The notes: generated by a model not told the origin, from the sequence alone. A DNA stretch of 64,000 bases from Bacteroidetes bacterium GWC2_46_850 (GCA_001768325.1 MENQ01000024.1:124001-188000), one strand, 5' to 3'. Positions 10,034 through 24,666 are shown, counted from the stretch's first letter. Numbers and translations: made by a program.

Positions 10034-10852
10034 TTACGCGTCTATTTTTTCGTAAAAGGCATCAATGGCATCTGCACTTTTCTCAAAGTCGGCCTCATAG
10101 GAGAGAAATGGTATTTTCTCTTGTTTGATATACTTCACCACATCGGGGTGTACATTTTTGTCGGCCTGAATGATACCGTCGGAATAATCTGCAGCCAGTT
10201 TCATCAGATTCACATAATCCATGATGCCCCTGCTTTTCACCTTTTCTACTTCCGGATCGCCGATACCCTCGAAACGAAGCTTCTCGGCCGTGTCCTGGTT
10301 GAAGGGTTTTTGAAAGGTCTCTTCAAAAAGCGAAAAAACTACTTTGGCATTTTTGAAACAGGGGTCATCGGCATATCCTCTCTTGATGAAAAGCGGCGCC
10401 AGAGCTGTGAACCATCCATGACAGTGAATGATGTCGGGTACCCAGCGCAGCTTTTTGATGGTTTCCATCACGCCGCGCACAAAGAAGATACTCCGCTCGT
10501 CGTTGTCGTCGTATTCCTCGCCGTTTTTGTCGACCAGCGTTTCGCGGTTTTGAAAAAAGTCTTCGTTGTCGATGAAATAAACCTGCATTCTTGCCGCCTG
10601 AATGGAAGCCACTTTGATGATCAGTGAATGATCGGAGTCATCAATGATCAGATTCATTCCCGAGAGACGAATTACTTCATGGAGCTGGTTACGGCGTTCA
10701 TTGATGTTGCCGTATTTGGGCATGAAAGCACGAATTTCCTTCCCTTTTTCCTGGATAGCCTGCGGAAGATAGCGTGAAGTATTCGAAATGGGAGTTTCAT
10801 CGAGATAAGGATAGATCTCCTGGGAGATGTACAAAATTTTTTTCTGAGACAT
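10034..10852 (-). CDS. Glycogen/starch synthase-like protein, N-terminal GT5 domain only
   Basis: A 272-residue cytoplasmic protein with the N-terminal (acceptor-side) half of the GT5 starch/glycogen synthase fold: KKILYISQEIYPYL at the start, then PDIIHCHGWFTALAPLFIK near residues 135-153. Full GT5 enzymes are about 480 residues. The C-terminal GT-B domain that binds ADP-glucose is absent and no second half follows, since the gene ends cleanly with TAA and is followed by 135 non-coding bases. The start at 10852 was chosen because the -7 element TATCTTTG lies at 10885-10878, immediately upstream. The start at 10939 would be upstream of the promoter. It is probably not a working glycogen synthase. 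Confidence 0.8.
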   Translation of the reverse strand: MSQKKILYISQEIYPYLDETPISNTSRYLPQAIQEKGKEIRAFMPKYGNINERRNQLHEVIRLSGMNLIIDDSDHSLIIKVASIQAARMQVYFIDNEDFFQNRETLVDKNGEEYDDNDERSIFFVRGVMETIKKLRWVPDIIHCHGWFTALAPLFIKRGYADDPCFKNAKVVFSLFEETFQKPFNQDTAEKLRFEGIGDPEVEKVKSRGIMDYVNLMKLAADYSDGIIQADKNVHPDVVKYIKQEKIPFLSYEADFEKSADAIDAFYEKIDA

Positions 10853-10877
10853 GAAGCTAATTATCTTAATTTGAGTA

Positions 10878-10911
10878 CAAAGATAATAAAAAAAATCCGG
10901 ATAATTACAAA
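10878..10911 (-). promoter_or_regulatory. Promoter of the GT5-like gene
   Basis: On the minus strand a TATCTTTG -7 element (10885-10878) is preceded after 22 bases by TTTG (10911-10908). It drives the GT5-like gene starting at 10852 and lies back to back with the panC leader. Confidence 0.55.
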
Positions 10912-11049
10912 ATAAAACCGGACAAACTTTATAAATCATTGATAAACAGCGGAAGACCCCCGTTTGTCAGTCGTTATTTCCGTGAAATAATGCAAAATGG
11001 TTTCTCTATGTGGCAAATATTTTGTTGCTTTGCAGTTTAAAACAAACAG

Positions 11050-11892
11050 ATGGAAATCATTCATACGATATCCGGCCTGAAGGAGTTATTGCGTACATTG
11101 CGCAGGGCTGGCAAGACGATTGGTTTTGTACCCACGATGGGTGCGCTGCATGCAGGACACGCCGAACTGGTCAGGTTGTGTGCCGCTGAAAACGATGTGT
11201 GTGTGGTGAGCCTCTTCGTAAATCCTACCCAATTCAACAACAAGGAGGATTTACGTGTATATCCACGCACATGGGAGGCAGACTGCGTATTGCTGGAGCA
11301 AACGGGTGCCGGCGTGCTGTTCGCCCCTTCTGTAGAGGAGATGTATCCGGAGCCAGACACCCGTGTTTTCGACTTCGGGCTGCTCGATAAGGTGATGGAA
11401 GGTCGTTACCGGCCCGGTCATTTCAACGGTGTAGCGCAGGTTGTGAGCAAATTGTTCACTTTTACGGAACCCGATAAAGCCTACTTTGGCGAGAAAGATT
11501 TTCAGCAACTGGCCATCGTGCGAGCCATGGTGGCCCAGCTCCACATGCCGGTGCAGATTGTGGGTGTTCCCATCGTCAGGGAGGCCGGAGGACTGGCATT
11601 GAGCAGCCGCAACACCCTTCTCACGGAACAGGGAAGAACAGATGCCGCGAATATTTACAGGGTTCTGAGCGAAAGCAGGGAAATGGCAGGGACAACCACG
11701 CCCGATAAACTGACCGATTGGGTGATTGATCAGGTTAGCGTGGTACCGGCGTTGCAGGTTGAGTATTTTGAAATCGTTGACGGCGACACGCTGCAGCTTG
11801 TCGCTTCCTGGGACGATTCGGAAACCGTGGTGGGCTGTATTACTGTTTTTTGTGGCAAGGTGCGATTGATAGACAACATCAGATACAAATAA
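11050..11892 (+). CDS. panC: Pantoate-beta-alanine ligase
   Basis: A 280-residue cytosolic enzyme that joins pantoate and beta-alanine using ATP (AMP and PPi released) in pantothenate and CoA synthesis. It shows the adenylate-forming signature [10 protein letters not shown] (residues 28-37), the [10 protein letters not shown] segment and SSRN near residue 180, all active-site blocks of the family. Length is typical. It overlaps nothing and is followed after 3 bases by panD, so the two form a panCD operon. The likely -7 element is TTGCTTTG at 11025-11032. Confidence 0.97.
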   Translation: MEIIHTISGLKELLRTLRRAGKTIGFVPTMGALHAGHAELVRLCAAENDVCVVSLFVNPTQFNNKEDLRVYPRTWEADCVLLEQTGAGVLFAPSVEEMYPEPDTRVFDFGLLDKVMEGRYRPGHFNGVAQVVSKLFTFTEPDKAYFGEKDFQQLAIVRAMVAQLHMPVQIVGVPIVREAGGLALSSRNTLLTEQGRTDAANIYRVLSESREMAGTTTPDKLTDWVIDQVSVVPALQVEYFEIVDGDTLQLVASWDDSETVVGCITVFCGKVRLIDNIRYK

Positions 11893-11895
11893 TTT

Positions 11896-12246
11896 ATGTG
11901 GGTAGAAACATTAAAATCGAAAATACACAGGGCCACGGTGACCGATGCCGACCTGAATTACGAGGGGAGCATCACCATCGACGAAGCGCTGATTGAGGCC
12001 GCGAACATGTTCGTACACGAAAAGGTGGCGGTGGTAAACAACAACAACGGTGAACGTTTTGAGACTTACATCATCCGGGGTGAGCGCGGTTCCGGCATCA
12101 TTTGCCTGAACGGTGCTGCTGCACGCAAGGTACAGAAGGGCGATGTCATCATCATCATGAGCTACGCCTTCCTGCCGCTGGAAGAAGCCCGGCTGTTTCA
12201 GCCCACAGTCATCAACCTGGAAGAAAAGACCAATCGCATTAAATAG
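11896..12246 (+). CDS. panD: Aspartate 1-decarboxylase proenzyme
   Basis: A 116-residue proenzyme that makes beta-alanine from aspartate for panC. The self-cleavage site Gly24-Ser25 is visible in YEGSITID, where Ser25 becomes the pyruvoyl group. Other family residues are present: the N-terminal [10 protein letters not shown] block, and [12 protein letters not shown] with [11 protein letters not shown]. Length and position of the site are those of the family. It starts 3 bases after panC. Confidence 0.97.
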   Translation: MWVETLKSKIHRATVTDADLNYEGSITIDEALIEAANMFVHEKVAVVNNNNGERFETYIIRGERGSGIICLNGAAARKVQKGDVIIIMSYAFLPLEEARLFQPTVINLEEKTNRIK

Positions 12247-12267
12247 CAACCAGATATCCAAACAAAT

Positions 12268-12298
12268 AAACCGCCGGTTGTTTCTGCATCGGCGGTTT
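12268..12298. terminator. Hairpin after panD
   Basis: Arms AAACCGCCG (12268-12276) and CGGCGGTTT (12290-12298) with a 13-base loop follow the panD stop by about 20 bases. There is no clear T-run, so termination strength is uncertain. The right arm overlaps the first possible TTG start of the MATE gene. Confidence 0.5.
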
Positions 12299-13634
12299 GT
12301 TGTACAAAGACGTGTATTCAAACCGACACATTGCTAAAATAAGTACGCCTATCCTGTTGAGTCTGCTGGCTCAGAATGTGATACAGGTGATCGATACCGC
12401 TTTTCTTGGCCGCGTGGGAGAAGTGGAACTGGGCGCGTCGGCACTGGCAGGTATTCTCTACATTGCATTGTATACACTCGGCTTTGGCTTTAGTATGGGT
12501 AGCCAGATTCTTATCGGGAGGAGGAATGGAGAGGGAAACTTCAACCAGATTGGCGACATCGTCATGCAGGGTTCAATATTCCTGCTCATCCCTGCCCTGC
12601 TGTTCATTCCGCTCTTGCGTTACGGTGCTGGAGCATGGCTTCCCTCCCTGTTTGAATCGACCGAGGTGGCCGGTGCTGTGACGGAGTATCTGGAGTGGCG
12701 GGTGTTTGGCCTTGTTTTCGCCTTTATCAACGTGATGTTCCGTGCATTTTACATCGGCATCGCGCGCACGAAGGTACTTACCATCAACGCGGTGGTCATG
12801 GCACTGGTCAACGTGGTATTCGATTACGGCCTTATTTTCGGTAACCTGGGTATGCCCGAGATGGGCATTGGTGGTGCTGCCATCGCATCGGTCATTGCCG
12901 AGTTCGCGTCCACGCTCTTCTTTTTCTTTTATACCCGCAAGACGGTGGATCCCGAAAAATACGGTTTTACAAAGATCCGTTTTCAATGGTCCGTCATCAA
13001 ACGGGTACTCGACGTCTCTATCTTCATGATGGTGCAGTATCTTTTTTCTATCGGCACCTGGATGCTCTTTTTCCTGTTCATCGAGAATTACATGGGTGAA
13101 CGATCGTTGGCGGTAACCAACATCGTTCGTAGTTTTTATACCATCTTTACCATTCCTTCCCATGCAATCGGATCCACCACCGGCACCATGGTGAGTAACA
13201 CCATTGGTGCGGGCAAAGATGACGAGATGGCCGGTCTTATCCGGCGGCTTTCGCTGATCAGCCTCGGGGTAATGGGTGTCGTGGTTCTCATTGTCTCTAT
13301 CTTTCCCCGTGCCATGATCCATATTTACACCGATGATCCTTCACTGATACAGGATACCGTGCTGCCTTTGTACGTATTGATCTCTTCCCTGCCACTCTAC
13401 AGTGTAGGAACGGTACTGTTCAGTGCCGTCTCGGGTACGGGCAATACGCGCACCGCGCTTCGGTTTGAAATCTTTACGCTGCTGTTTTATGTTTCTTACA
13501 TGTGGCTTATCATCATTCACCTGCGGGCATCGGTGGCGGCAGCATGGACGACGGAACATGTTTACTGGCTGTTTTTGACAGTCCTTTCCTATTTTTATCT
13601 GCGTAGCGGAAGATGGAAAGACCGAAAGATTTAG
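12297..13634 (+). CDS. MATE family multidrug efflux transporter
   Basis: About 445 residues and twelve hydrophobic segments, with the MATE pattern of two six-helix halves. Typical elements are FLGRVGEVELGASALAG near residue 38 and SHAIGSTTGTMVSNTIGAGK near residue 290. It likely exports cationic compounds using a sodium or proton gradient. No ATG is available near the N-terminus: TTG at 12297 or 12300 or GTG at 12312 are the candidates, and TM1 begins at about residue 12, so any of the three would work. It follows panD but is separated by a hairpin. Confidence 0.88.
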   Translation: MLYKDVYSNRHIAKISTPILLSLLAQNVIQVIDTAFLGRVGEVELGASALAGILYIALYTLGFGFSMGSQILIGRRNGEGNFNQIGDIVMQGSIFLLIPALLFIPLLRYGAGAWLPSLFESTEVAGAVTEYLEWRVFGLVFAFINVMFRAFYIGIARTKVLTINAVVMALVNVVFDYGLIFGNLGMPEMGIGGAAIASVIAEFASTLFFFFYTRKTVDPEKYGFTKIRFQWSVIKRVLDVSIFMMVQYLFSIGTWMLFFLFIENYMGERSLAVTNIVRSFYTIFTIPSHAIGSTTGTMVSNTIGAGKDDEMAGLIRRLSLISLGVMGVVVLIVSIFPRAMIHIYTDDPSLIQDTVLPLYVLISSLPLYSVGTVLFSAVSGTGNTRTALRFEIFTLLFYVSYMWLIIIHLRASVAAAWTTEHVYWLFLTVLSYFYLRSGRWKDRKI

Positions 13635-13664
13635 GATTTTCATGTATCTTTAACCCCTTAAATA

Positions 13665-17623
<3,959 letters not shown>

Positions 17624-17829
17624 TCGAGTGCTTAATTTCCGATAGACGGCAAAAGTAGCGGTTTTCGGCCTAAAACCCAATCATTGGTCTTTCTTTTTTG
17701 GAATTTTAAGATAAACCCTTTCGGTTTTAAAAATACGGGATTTTATTCAACGAAACTTCTGAAAAAGTGTTATAATTGTGTTATATTTCGGAATATTGCG
17801 GAGAGTAGGAAAATGCTAAATTTAATCAT

Positions 17830-18372
17830 ATGAAGACAACAACTTATTTTCTGACCATCGGCATGATTGCTTTTTTTGCCGGTTGCGGTTCTTTTCAGCG
17901 GGTACTGGACGGTGACACGGCTGCAGAACGGATTATTGGATTGTGGGAGGTGAAGGCGATACACCACAGCGATGAAGTGGGCTACAAGGTGATTCCTTCC
18001 GGGATGTTCAAGATGATTTTTGATGACGGCAGGTTTATGAATTTCATGTCTACAGCCCAGGGAGCCATCATCACGGTGGATGGCACATACAGACTTGAAG
18101 GAAACCTTTACATGGAGGAGATCGTGAATTCATTCAACAAAAGCCAGGAAGGGAAAGACAACCCGCTCAATATCAAACTGACGCACAAAAATTTCATGTA
18201 CCTGCGCTGGTTTCAGCCTGTCGATGAATTTGGGGTTACCCAGAACAGGTGGGTAGAAGAGATCTGGCAACGTGTGGGCATCGAAGATCTGGAGGTGAGC
18301 AATGTAGATCTGCGACAGGAGCTCAGGCAGTTGCTCGACAATGAAGAGGTGATAAAGGAAGTGACGAAATAG
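17830..18372 (+). CDS. Small lipoprotein, lipocalin-like (DUF4488-like)
   Basis: A 180-residue lipoprotein. The signal MKTTTYFLTIGMIAFFAGCG has its lipidated cysteine at about residue 19. The following AERIIGLWEVKAI and MFKMIFDDGRFMNF resemble the beginning of DUF4488/lipocalin-type lipoproteins of Bacteroidetes. The C-terminal 40 residues are acidic and helical. The gene stands alone and ends 4 bases before a strong terminator. Family assignment is by resemblance and is uncertain. Confidence 0.7.
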   Translation: MKTTTYFLTIGMIAFFAGCGSFQRVLDGDTAAERIIGLWEVKAIHHSDEVGYKVIPSGMFKMIFDDGRFMNFMSTAQGAIITVDGTYRLEGNLYMEEIVNSFNKSQEGKDNPLNIKLTHKNFMYLRWFQPVDEFGVTQNRWVEEIWQRVGIEDLEVSNVDLRQELRQLLDNEEVIKEVTK

Positions 18373-18375
18373 TCA

Positions 18376-18409
18376 CAAAAAAAGGCGACCTTTTCCGGGT
18401 CGCCTTTTT
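18376..18409 (+). terminator. Rho-independent terminator after the lipoprotein gene
   Basis: Perfect 7-base GC stem GGCGACC (18384-18390) with GGTCGCC (18398-18404), extended by A/T pairs and followed by a T-run. It serves the lipoprotein gene and, from the other side, metY. Confidence 0.85.
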
Positions 18410-18425
18410 ATGGTAAGGTGAAATA

Positions 18426-19802
<1,377 letters not shown>

Positions 19803-19809
19803 TTAACAC

Positions 19810-21015
19810 TTACTCAGAAAAGAGGCGACCCCTTGCAATCATGCATGCGCCAATGATACCGGTTTTATTTTTCAATTTGGAGGATACAATTTTTGTGTCT
19901 TTGTTGACCAGGTTGAGTGAATATTTCCGGACGGAGCTGCGGATGGGCAACATGATAAATCCCTCAGTCTCGGCTACCTGTCCGCCTATGACGACCAGTT
20001 CCGGGTTAAAGATGTTGATAAGGCCGGCGATGTATTTTCCCAGTTTGTATCCCACCTCTTCCACGATTTCTATGCACAACGGATCTTCCTGGTTGGTTGC
20101 TTTGATGATGTCGGTGAGGGTGAGCTTGTTTATATCTTTCACCATTTCGGTGAGGATGGTACTTTCGCCATTGGCCACACGTTCAAGTATGTTCCTGTGA
20201 ATTGCAAGGCCGGAAGCTTCTGTTTCGAGGCATCCCTTTTTACCGCAATGGCAGATGATCTCATTCTCGAAGATGGGAAAATGGCCGAATTCGCCCGAGA
20301 ATCCCGATTTGCCATAATAGGGTTTGCCATCGATGATGATTCCGATGCCGAGGCCCCAGGAGACATTGACAAAGATCACGTTCTGTTCTCCCTCTACCGC
20401 ACCCTTCATGTATTCGCCATAGGCCATGGCGCGGGTATCATTGTCGATTCCCACGTTATAATTCAGTTTCTTGGTCAGTATTTCACTGATCGGGTGTTCG
20501 CTGAAATAAAAACTGCTGTAGCTGTAACCCGATTCGGGATTCACCCGACCTGAAATATTGAGGTTGATGTTAAAAATCTTCTGTTTGAGTTCACCCGTCC
20601 TGTCGATGAAGTTCTGGATGTGCCCGCAAAGCACGTCGAACGACTCCGGTGTACTTTCATAGGTATAGGAGATTCCCATCTGGTTATCCACGATGTTTCC
20701 GGTAAAATCCATCAGTGCGATATTCAGGTGGTGACGGCTCATGTCTACCCCCACGAAATAAGCAGAGGAAGGTTTTAACCCGTAAACAATAGGATGTCTG
20801 CCTCCCGGCGTGTTGATCTTGCCGAACTCGGCAATCAATCCCTGGTCGGTAAGTTCGGCAATGAACTTGGTGACGGTTGGTACACTTAATTCAAGTCCTT
20901 TGGCCAGTTCCGAAATTGTGTCATTTCCGGTAGTAATAAAATGAGTGATAATGTCCTTCTTTATTTGGATGTTTTTCGGACTTTTATCGCTTTTCAAAAA
21001 AAAGTTTTTTACCAT
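19810..21015 (-). CDS. ROK family transcriptional regulator
   Basis: 401 residues. The N-terminal ~70 form a winged HTH (DTISELAKGLELSVPTVTKFIAEL). The rest is a ROK sugar-kinase-like domain with GVDMSRHHLNIALMD (phosphate loop region) and the zinc-binding signature CHCGKKGCLETEASG near residue 250. The architecture is that of NagC/XylR-type repressors that sense a sugar or amino sugar. It is divergent from hppA across 328 bases that contain a 21-base palindrome. There is no sugar gene adjacent, so the ligand is unknown. Confidence 0.9.
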   Translation of the reverse strand: MVKNFFLKSDKSPKNIQIKKDIITHFITTGNDTISELAKGLELSVPTVTKFIAELTDQGLIAEFGKINTPGGRHPIVYGLKPSSAYFVGVDMSRHHLNIALMDFTGNIVDNQMGISYTYESTPESFDVLCGHIQNFIDRTGELKQKIFNINLNISGRVNPESGYSYSSFYFSEHPISEILTKKLNYNVGIDNDTRAMAYGEYMKGAVEGEQNVIFVNVSWGLGIGIIIDGKPYYGKSGFSGEFGHFPIFENEIICHCGKKGCLETEASGLAIHRNILERVANGESTILTEMVKDINKLTLTDIIKATNQEDPLCIEIVEEVGYKLGKYIAGLINIFNPELVVIGGQVAETEGFIMLPIRSSVRKYSLNLVNKDTKIVSSKLKNKTGIIGACMIARGRLFSE

Positions 21016-21057
21016 AATTTCTTAAACTTAGTAATGTACATAGAGTGTGCTAATAAT

Positions 21058-21078
21058 TAGCTTCTATTGCAGAAGCTA
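21058..21078. promoter_or_regulatory. Perfect palindrome in the ROK-hppA intergenic region
   Basis: Arms TAGCTTCT (21058-21065) and AGAAGCTA (21071-21078) around ATTGC form a perfect 8-base inverted repeat about 45 bases upstream of the ROK start codon. It could be the autoregulatory operator of the ROK protein. The remaining part of the 328-base gap (21016-21343) is AT-rich and holds only the hppA promoter. Confidence 0.45.
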
Positions 21079-21242
21079 TCCAACAAGTCCATTCTGATCG
21101 GTCAAAACGTAACTCCCTGCATCCGAAGGGTTGATTACAGATTCATTATAATGAATGTAAAACTTACAAAATTACGAAAAAATCCAAATTATCAAAATAA
21201 AAAAAAGAAGTTCATTGTTTTGCGGTTTTTTAATATAATTGT

Positions 21243-21272
21243 TTTGTTTTTTAGATATTTTCCGCATCTTTG
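21243..21272 (+). promoter_or_regulatory. hppA promoter
   Basis: TTTG (21243-21246), 18 bases, then CATCTTTG (21265-21272), close to the Bacteroidetes consensus except for the first base of the -7 box. The hppA GTG lies about 70 bases downstream. Confidence 0.5.
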
Positions 21273-21343
21273 TGAAACAGAAAACAAGCTTTTTGAGTTG
21301 TTTTTTCTTATAACCCTTTTTACAAACAATTAATTTCAACGCT

Positions 21344-23545
21344 GTGAATTACTTTTATCTTGTACCCGCCGCTTCTGTAGTGGCCCTGTTCTTCGCTTTT
21401 TACTTCTATAAAAAGATGATGAAAGAGAGTGAAGGCACTGAGAAAATGAAATCAATTGCCGGTTATGTACGCGAAGGTGCCATGTCGTACCTCAAACAAC
21501 AGTACAAGGTGGTGATCATGGTTTTTGTTGTGCTTGCCCTGCTTTTTGCCGTGATGGCCTTTTTCGGCCTGCAAAACAATTGGGTTCCCTTTGCCTTTCT
21601 CACGGGTGGATTCTTCTCGGGACTGGCCGGTTTCTTCGGCATGAAGACGGCGACTTATGCATCCGCAAGGACCACCAACGCAGTGCGCCGTTCGCTCAAT
21701 AGCGGGCTGCAGATTGCTTTCCGTTCCGGAGCCGTCATGGGTCTGGTCGTAGTAGGGCTGGCCCTGCTTGATATTTCGGCCTGGTATTTTATTCTCAACT
21801 CTTTTATTGACGAAGCCGATGCCGGACACAAGCTGATCATGATTACAACCACCATGCTGACCTTTGGCATGGGTGCTTCCACGCAGGCGCTATTTGCCCG
21901 TGTGGGAGGAGGTATCTATACCAAGGCGGCCGATGTGGGTGCCGATCTGGTGGGAAAGGTGGAGGCGGGCATCCCGGAGGATGATCCCCGCAACCCCGCT
22001 ACCATTGCTGATAATGTGGGTGACAACGTGGGTGATGTGGCCGGCATGGGTGCCGACCTGTATGAGTCCTACTGCGGATCCATCCTTTCTACCGCGGCAC
22101 TGGGCGCTTCGGCATTTGTATTAAACCCGTCGATGCAGCAGAATGCGGTATTTGCTCCGATGATTATCGCAGCCATTGGCGTTTTTCTGTCTATTCTGGG
22201 TATCTTTCTGGTGCGCACCAAAGAAAATGCAAGCGTAAAGCAACTGATGGATTCCCTCAACCGGGGTGTAAATGTGAGTGCGATACTGATTGCCATCTGC
22301 TCGTTTGGCATCCTGTATCTGCTCGGATTCAGCAACTGGGTTGGATTATCCTTCTCTGTGATTGCGGGTCTGGTAGCAGGAATTATCATCGGCCAGGGTA
22401 CCGAGTATTTCACATCACACTCCTATAAACCTACCAGAAACATTGCCAAAAGTGCCCTCACGGGTCCAGCTACGGTGATCATCTCCGGCATGGGAACCGG
22501 CTTTGTCTCTACCGTGATCCCGGTGACAACCATTGTCGCCGCAATCCTCATTTCTTACCTGGCCGCCATCGGGTTCGATGTGCAGAACATGGTTTCGGCC
22601 GAAAACCTGAGCATGGGGTTATATGGCATCGCCATTGCGGCGGTGGGCATGCTCTCCACGCTGGGAATCACGCTTGCTACTGATGCGTACGGCCCCATTG
22701 CCGACAATGCCGGAGGTAATGCCGAGATGAGCGGGCTGGAACCTGAAGTGAGAAAAAGGACCGATATGCTCGATTCGCTGGGTAATACGACTGCTGCCAC
22801 AGGAAAAGGATTTGCCATCGGTTCGGCGGCACTGACCGCATTGGCGCTGATGGCATCTTATATGGAGGAGATACGCATCGGGATGTTGCGCCTGGGAGAC
22901 AATGTGATGCAGTTTGCCGATGGTGAAACCGTGGAGGTGTCCAGGGCGAGCTTCGTGGATTTCATGAATTATTTTGAAGTCACGCTGATGAACCCCAAGG
23001 TGCTTACGGGCATCTTTCTTGGATCCATGATGGCCTTTCTCTTCTGCGGGCTCACCATGAATGCCGTGGGCAGGGCTGCCCAGAAGATGGTGGAAGAAGT
23101 ACGCCGTCAGTTTCGGGAGATACAGGGTATCCTTACCGGTGAGTCTACGCCCGACTATGCGCGCTGTGTGTCGATCTCAACCAAGGGGGCACAGCGGGAG
23201 ATGTTGTTACCTTCGCTGCTGGCCATCTTTGCTCCCATTGCCACGGGTCTGCTGATGGGTGTAGCTGGTGTGATGGGGCTTCTGGCGGGCGGATTGGGTG
23301 CAGGCTTCGTGCTGGCCGTTTTCATGGCCAACTCGGGAGGCGCATGGGATAACGCCAAGAAGTATATTGAAGAAGGCAATTTGGGCGGCAAGGGTAGCGA
23401 AGCCCACAAGGCCACCGTGGTAGGCGATACGGTGGGCGATCCATTCAAGGATACCTCCGGTCCCTCATTGAATATCCTGATCAAGCTCATGAGCATGGTA
23501 TCCATTGTGATGGCGGGGCTCACTGTGGCATGGAGCCTTTTGTAA
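21344..23545 (+). CDS. hppA: Membrane-bound K+-dependent ion-pumping pyrophosphatase
   Basis: A 733-residue integral membrane enzyme that hydrolyses pyrophosphate and pumps cations. Diagnostic blocks are the substrate-binding GGGIYTKAADVGADLVGKVE (given as residues about 185-204), DNVGDNVGDVAGMGADLYES, and the C-terminal VVGDTVGDPFKDTSGPSLN. In GNTTAATGKGFAIGSA the residue after GNTT is Ala instead of Lys, which marks the potassium-dependent subfamily. Members of that type in Bacteroides pump sodium, or sodium and protons, so sodium transport is likely here but is inferred. Translation starts at GTG. It is followed after 122 bases by mdh. Confidence 0.95.
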   Translation: MNYFYLVPAASVVALFFAFYFYKKMMKESEGTEKMKSIAGYVREGAMSYLKQQYKVVIMVFVVLALLFAVMAFFGLQNNWVPFAFLTGGFFSGLAGFFGMKTATYASARTTNAVRRSLNSGLQIAFRSGAVMGLVVVGLALLDISAWYFILNSFIDEADAGHKLIMITTTMLTFGMGASTQALFARVGGGIYTKAADVGADLVGKVEAGIPEDDPRNPATIADNVGDNVGDVAGMGADLYESYCGSILSTAALGASAFVLNPSMQQNAVFAPMIIAAIGVFLSILGIFLVRTKENASVKQLMDSLNRGVNVSAILIAICSFGILYLLGFSNWVGLSFSVIAGLVAGIIIGQGTEYFTSHSYKPTRNIAKSALTGPATVIISGMGTGFVSTVIPVTTIVAAILISYLAAIGFDVQNMVSAENLSMGLYGIAIAAVGMLSTLGITLATDAYGPIADNAGGNAEMSGLEPEVRKRTDMLDSLGNTTAATGKGFAIGSAALTALALMASYMEEIRIGMLRLGDNVMQFADGETVEVSRASFVDFMNYFEVTLMNPKVLTGIFLGSMMAFLFCGLTMNAVGRAAQKMVEEVRRQFREIQGILTGESTPDYARCVSISTKGAQREMLLPSLLAIFAPIATGLLMGVAGVMGLLAGGLGAGFVLAVFMANSGGAWDNAKKYIEEGNLGGKGSEAHKATVVGDTVGDPFKDTSGPSLNILIKLMSMVSIVMAGLTVAWSLL

Positions 23546-23602
23546 ATCGTTTTTTTAGTGATTATTATAAATTTGACTTGAGTCGTTTTCGATAACATTT
23601 TG

Positions 23603-23610
23603 TATATTTG
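23603..23610 (+). promoter_or_regulatory. mdh promoter -7 element
   Basis: TATATTTG, with ACTTG ending at 23580 (22 bases upstream) as a possible -33. Its position shows that the mdh start is the ATG at 23668 and not an upstream one. Confidence 0.5.
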
Positions 23611-23667
23611 AAGTCCGAAAAAATCACTGCTACAAAAAGAGTTATCAACATTCAAATACAACAAATT

Positions 23668-24666
23668 ATGAGTTTTTTAACGAACGACAAGTTAACAATT
23701 GTAGGAGCTGCCGGTATGATCGGTTCCAACATGGCGCAGACTGCCGCCATGATGCGTTTGACCCCCAATATCTGTCTGTACGACCCGTTTGCACAGGGTC
23801 TTGAAGGCGTGGTGGAAGAGATGCGTCACTGCGGTTTTGAAGGCGTGAACTTCACCTTCTCCACCGATGTGAAGGAAGCATTTACCGGCACAAAGTACAT
23901 GATCTCATCCGGCGGTGCACCCCGCAAGGAAGGCATGACGCGTGAAGACCTGCTGAAGGGGAACGCCGAAATCGCCGCACAGCTGGGTAAGGATATCAAG
24001 TCTTATTGCCCTGAACTACAGCATTTGACCATCATCTTCAACCCGGCAGACATCACCGGGCTGGTTGCATTGATCTACTCAGGCCTGAAACCCTCCCAGG
24101 TCACCACACTGGCTGCTTTGGACAGTACTCGTCTGCAGAGCGAGCTGGCCAAACATTTTGGTGTGGAGCAGAGCAAGGTGACCGGCGCCCGCACTTATGG
24201 CGGACATGGTGAACAAATGGCTGTATTCGCTTCTACCGCAAAGGTGGACGGCAAGCCGCTGACCGAACTGATCGGTACCGATGCACTCAGCAACGAAGCA
24301 TGGGCCGACCTGAAGGTACGCGTGACCAAGGGTGGTGCCAACATCATCAAGCTGCGCGGACGTTCTTCATTCCAGAGCCCTGCTTACGCTTCAGTTGAGA
24401 TGATCCGTGCCGCCATGGGTGGTGACGCCTTTCGCTGGCCTTCGGGTTGCTATGTGAACATTCCCGGTTTCGAGCATATCATGATGGGCATGGAAACCAC
24501 ACTGGATAAGAATGGCGTTTCGTTCGGCGACATCAAAGGAACCGATGCCGAGATTGCCGAACTGAAACAAAGCTACGGCCACCTGGTAAAACTGCGCGAC
24601 GAAGTAATCGGCATGGGCATAATCCCTGCCGTGGATCAGTGGAGCAGCGTGAATCCCAACCTATAA
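23668..24666 (+). CDS. mdh: Malate dehydrogenase
   Basis: A 332-residue NAD-dependent oxidoreductase interconverting malate and oxaloacetate. It has the Rossmann motif VGAAGMIGSN near residues 13-22, the SGGAPRKEGMTREDLL segment carrying the substrate-binding arginines, and the catalytic histidine region ARTYGGHGEQMAVF near residue 180. It is of the lactate/malate family variant found across Bacteroidales. Start at 23668 (MSFLTND) agrees with the -7 element. A strong terminator follows. Confidence 0.93.
   Translation: MSFLTNDKLTIVGAAGMIGSNMAQTAAMMRLTPNICLYDPFAQGLEGVVEEMRHCGFEGVNFTFSTDVKEAFTGTKYMISSGGAPRKEGMTREDLLKGNAEIAAQLGKDIKSYCPELQHLTIIFNPADITGLVALIYSGLKPSQVTTLAALDSTRLQSELAKHFGVEQSKVTGARTYGGHGEQMAVFASTAKVDGKPLTELIGTDALSNEAWADLKVRVTKGGANIIKLRGRSSFQSPAYASVEMIRAAMGGDAFRWPSGCYVNIPGFEHIMMGMETTLDKNGVSFGDIKGTDAEIAELKQSYGHLVKLRDEVIGMGIIPAVDQWSSVNPNL

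Noticed and set aside
21058-21078. Rho-independent terminator between ROK gene and hppA
   Set aside because: The hairpin is upstream of both genes and has no T-run, so an operator is more likely.
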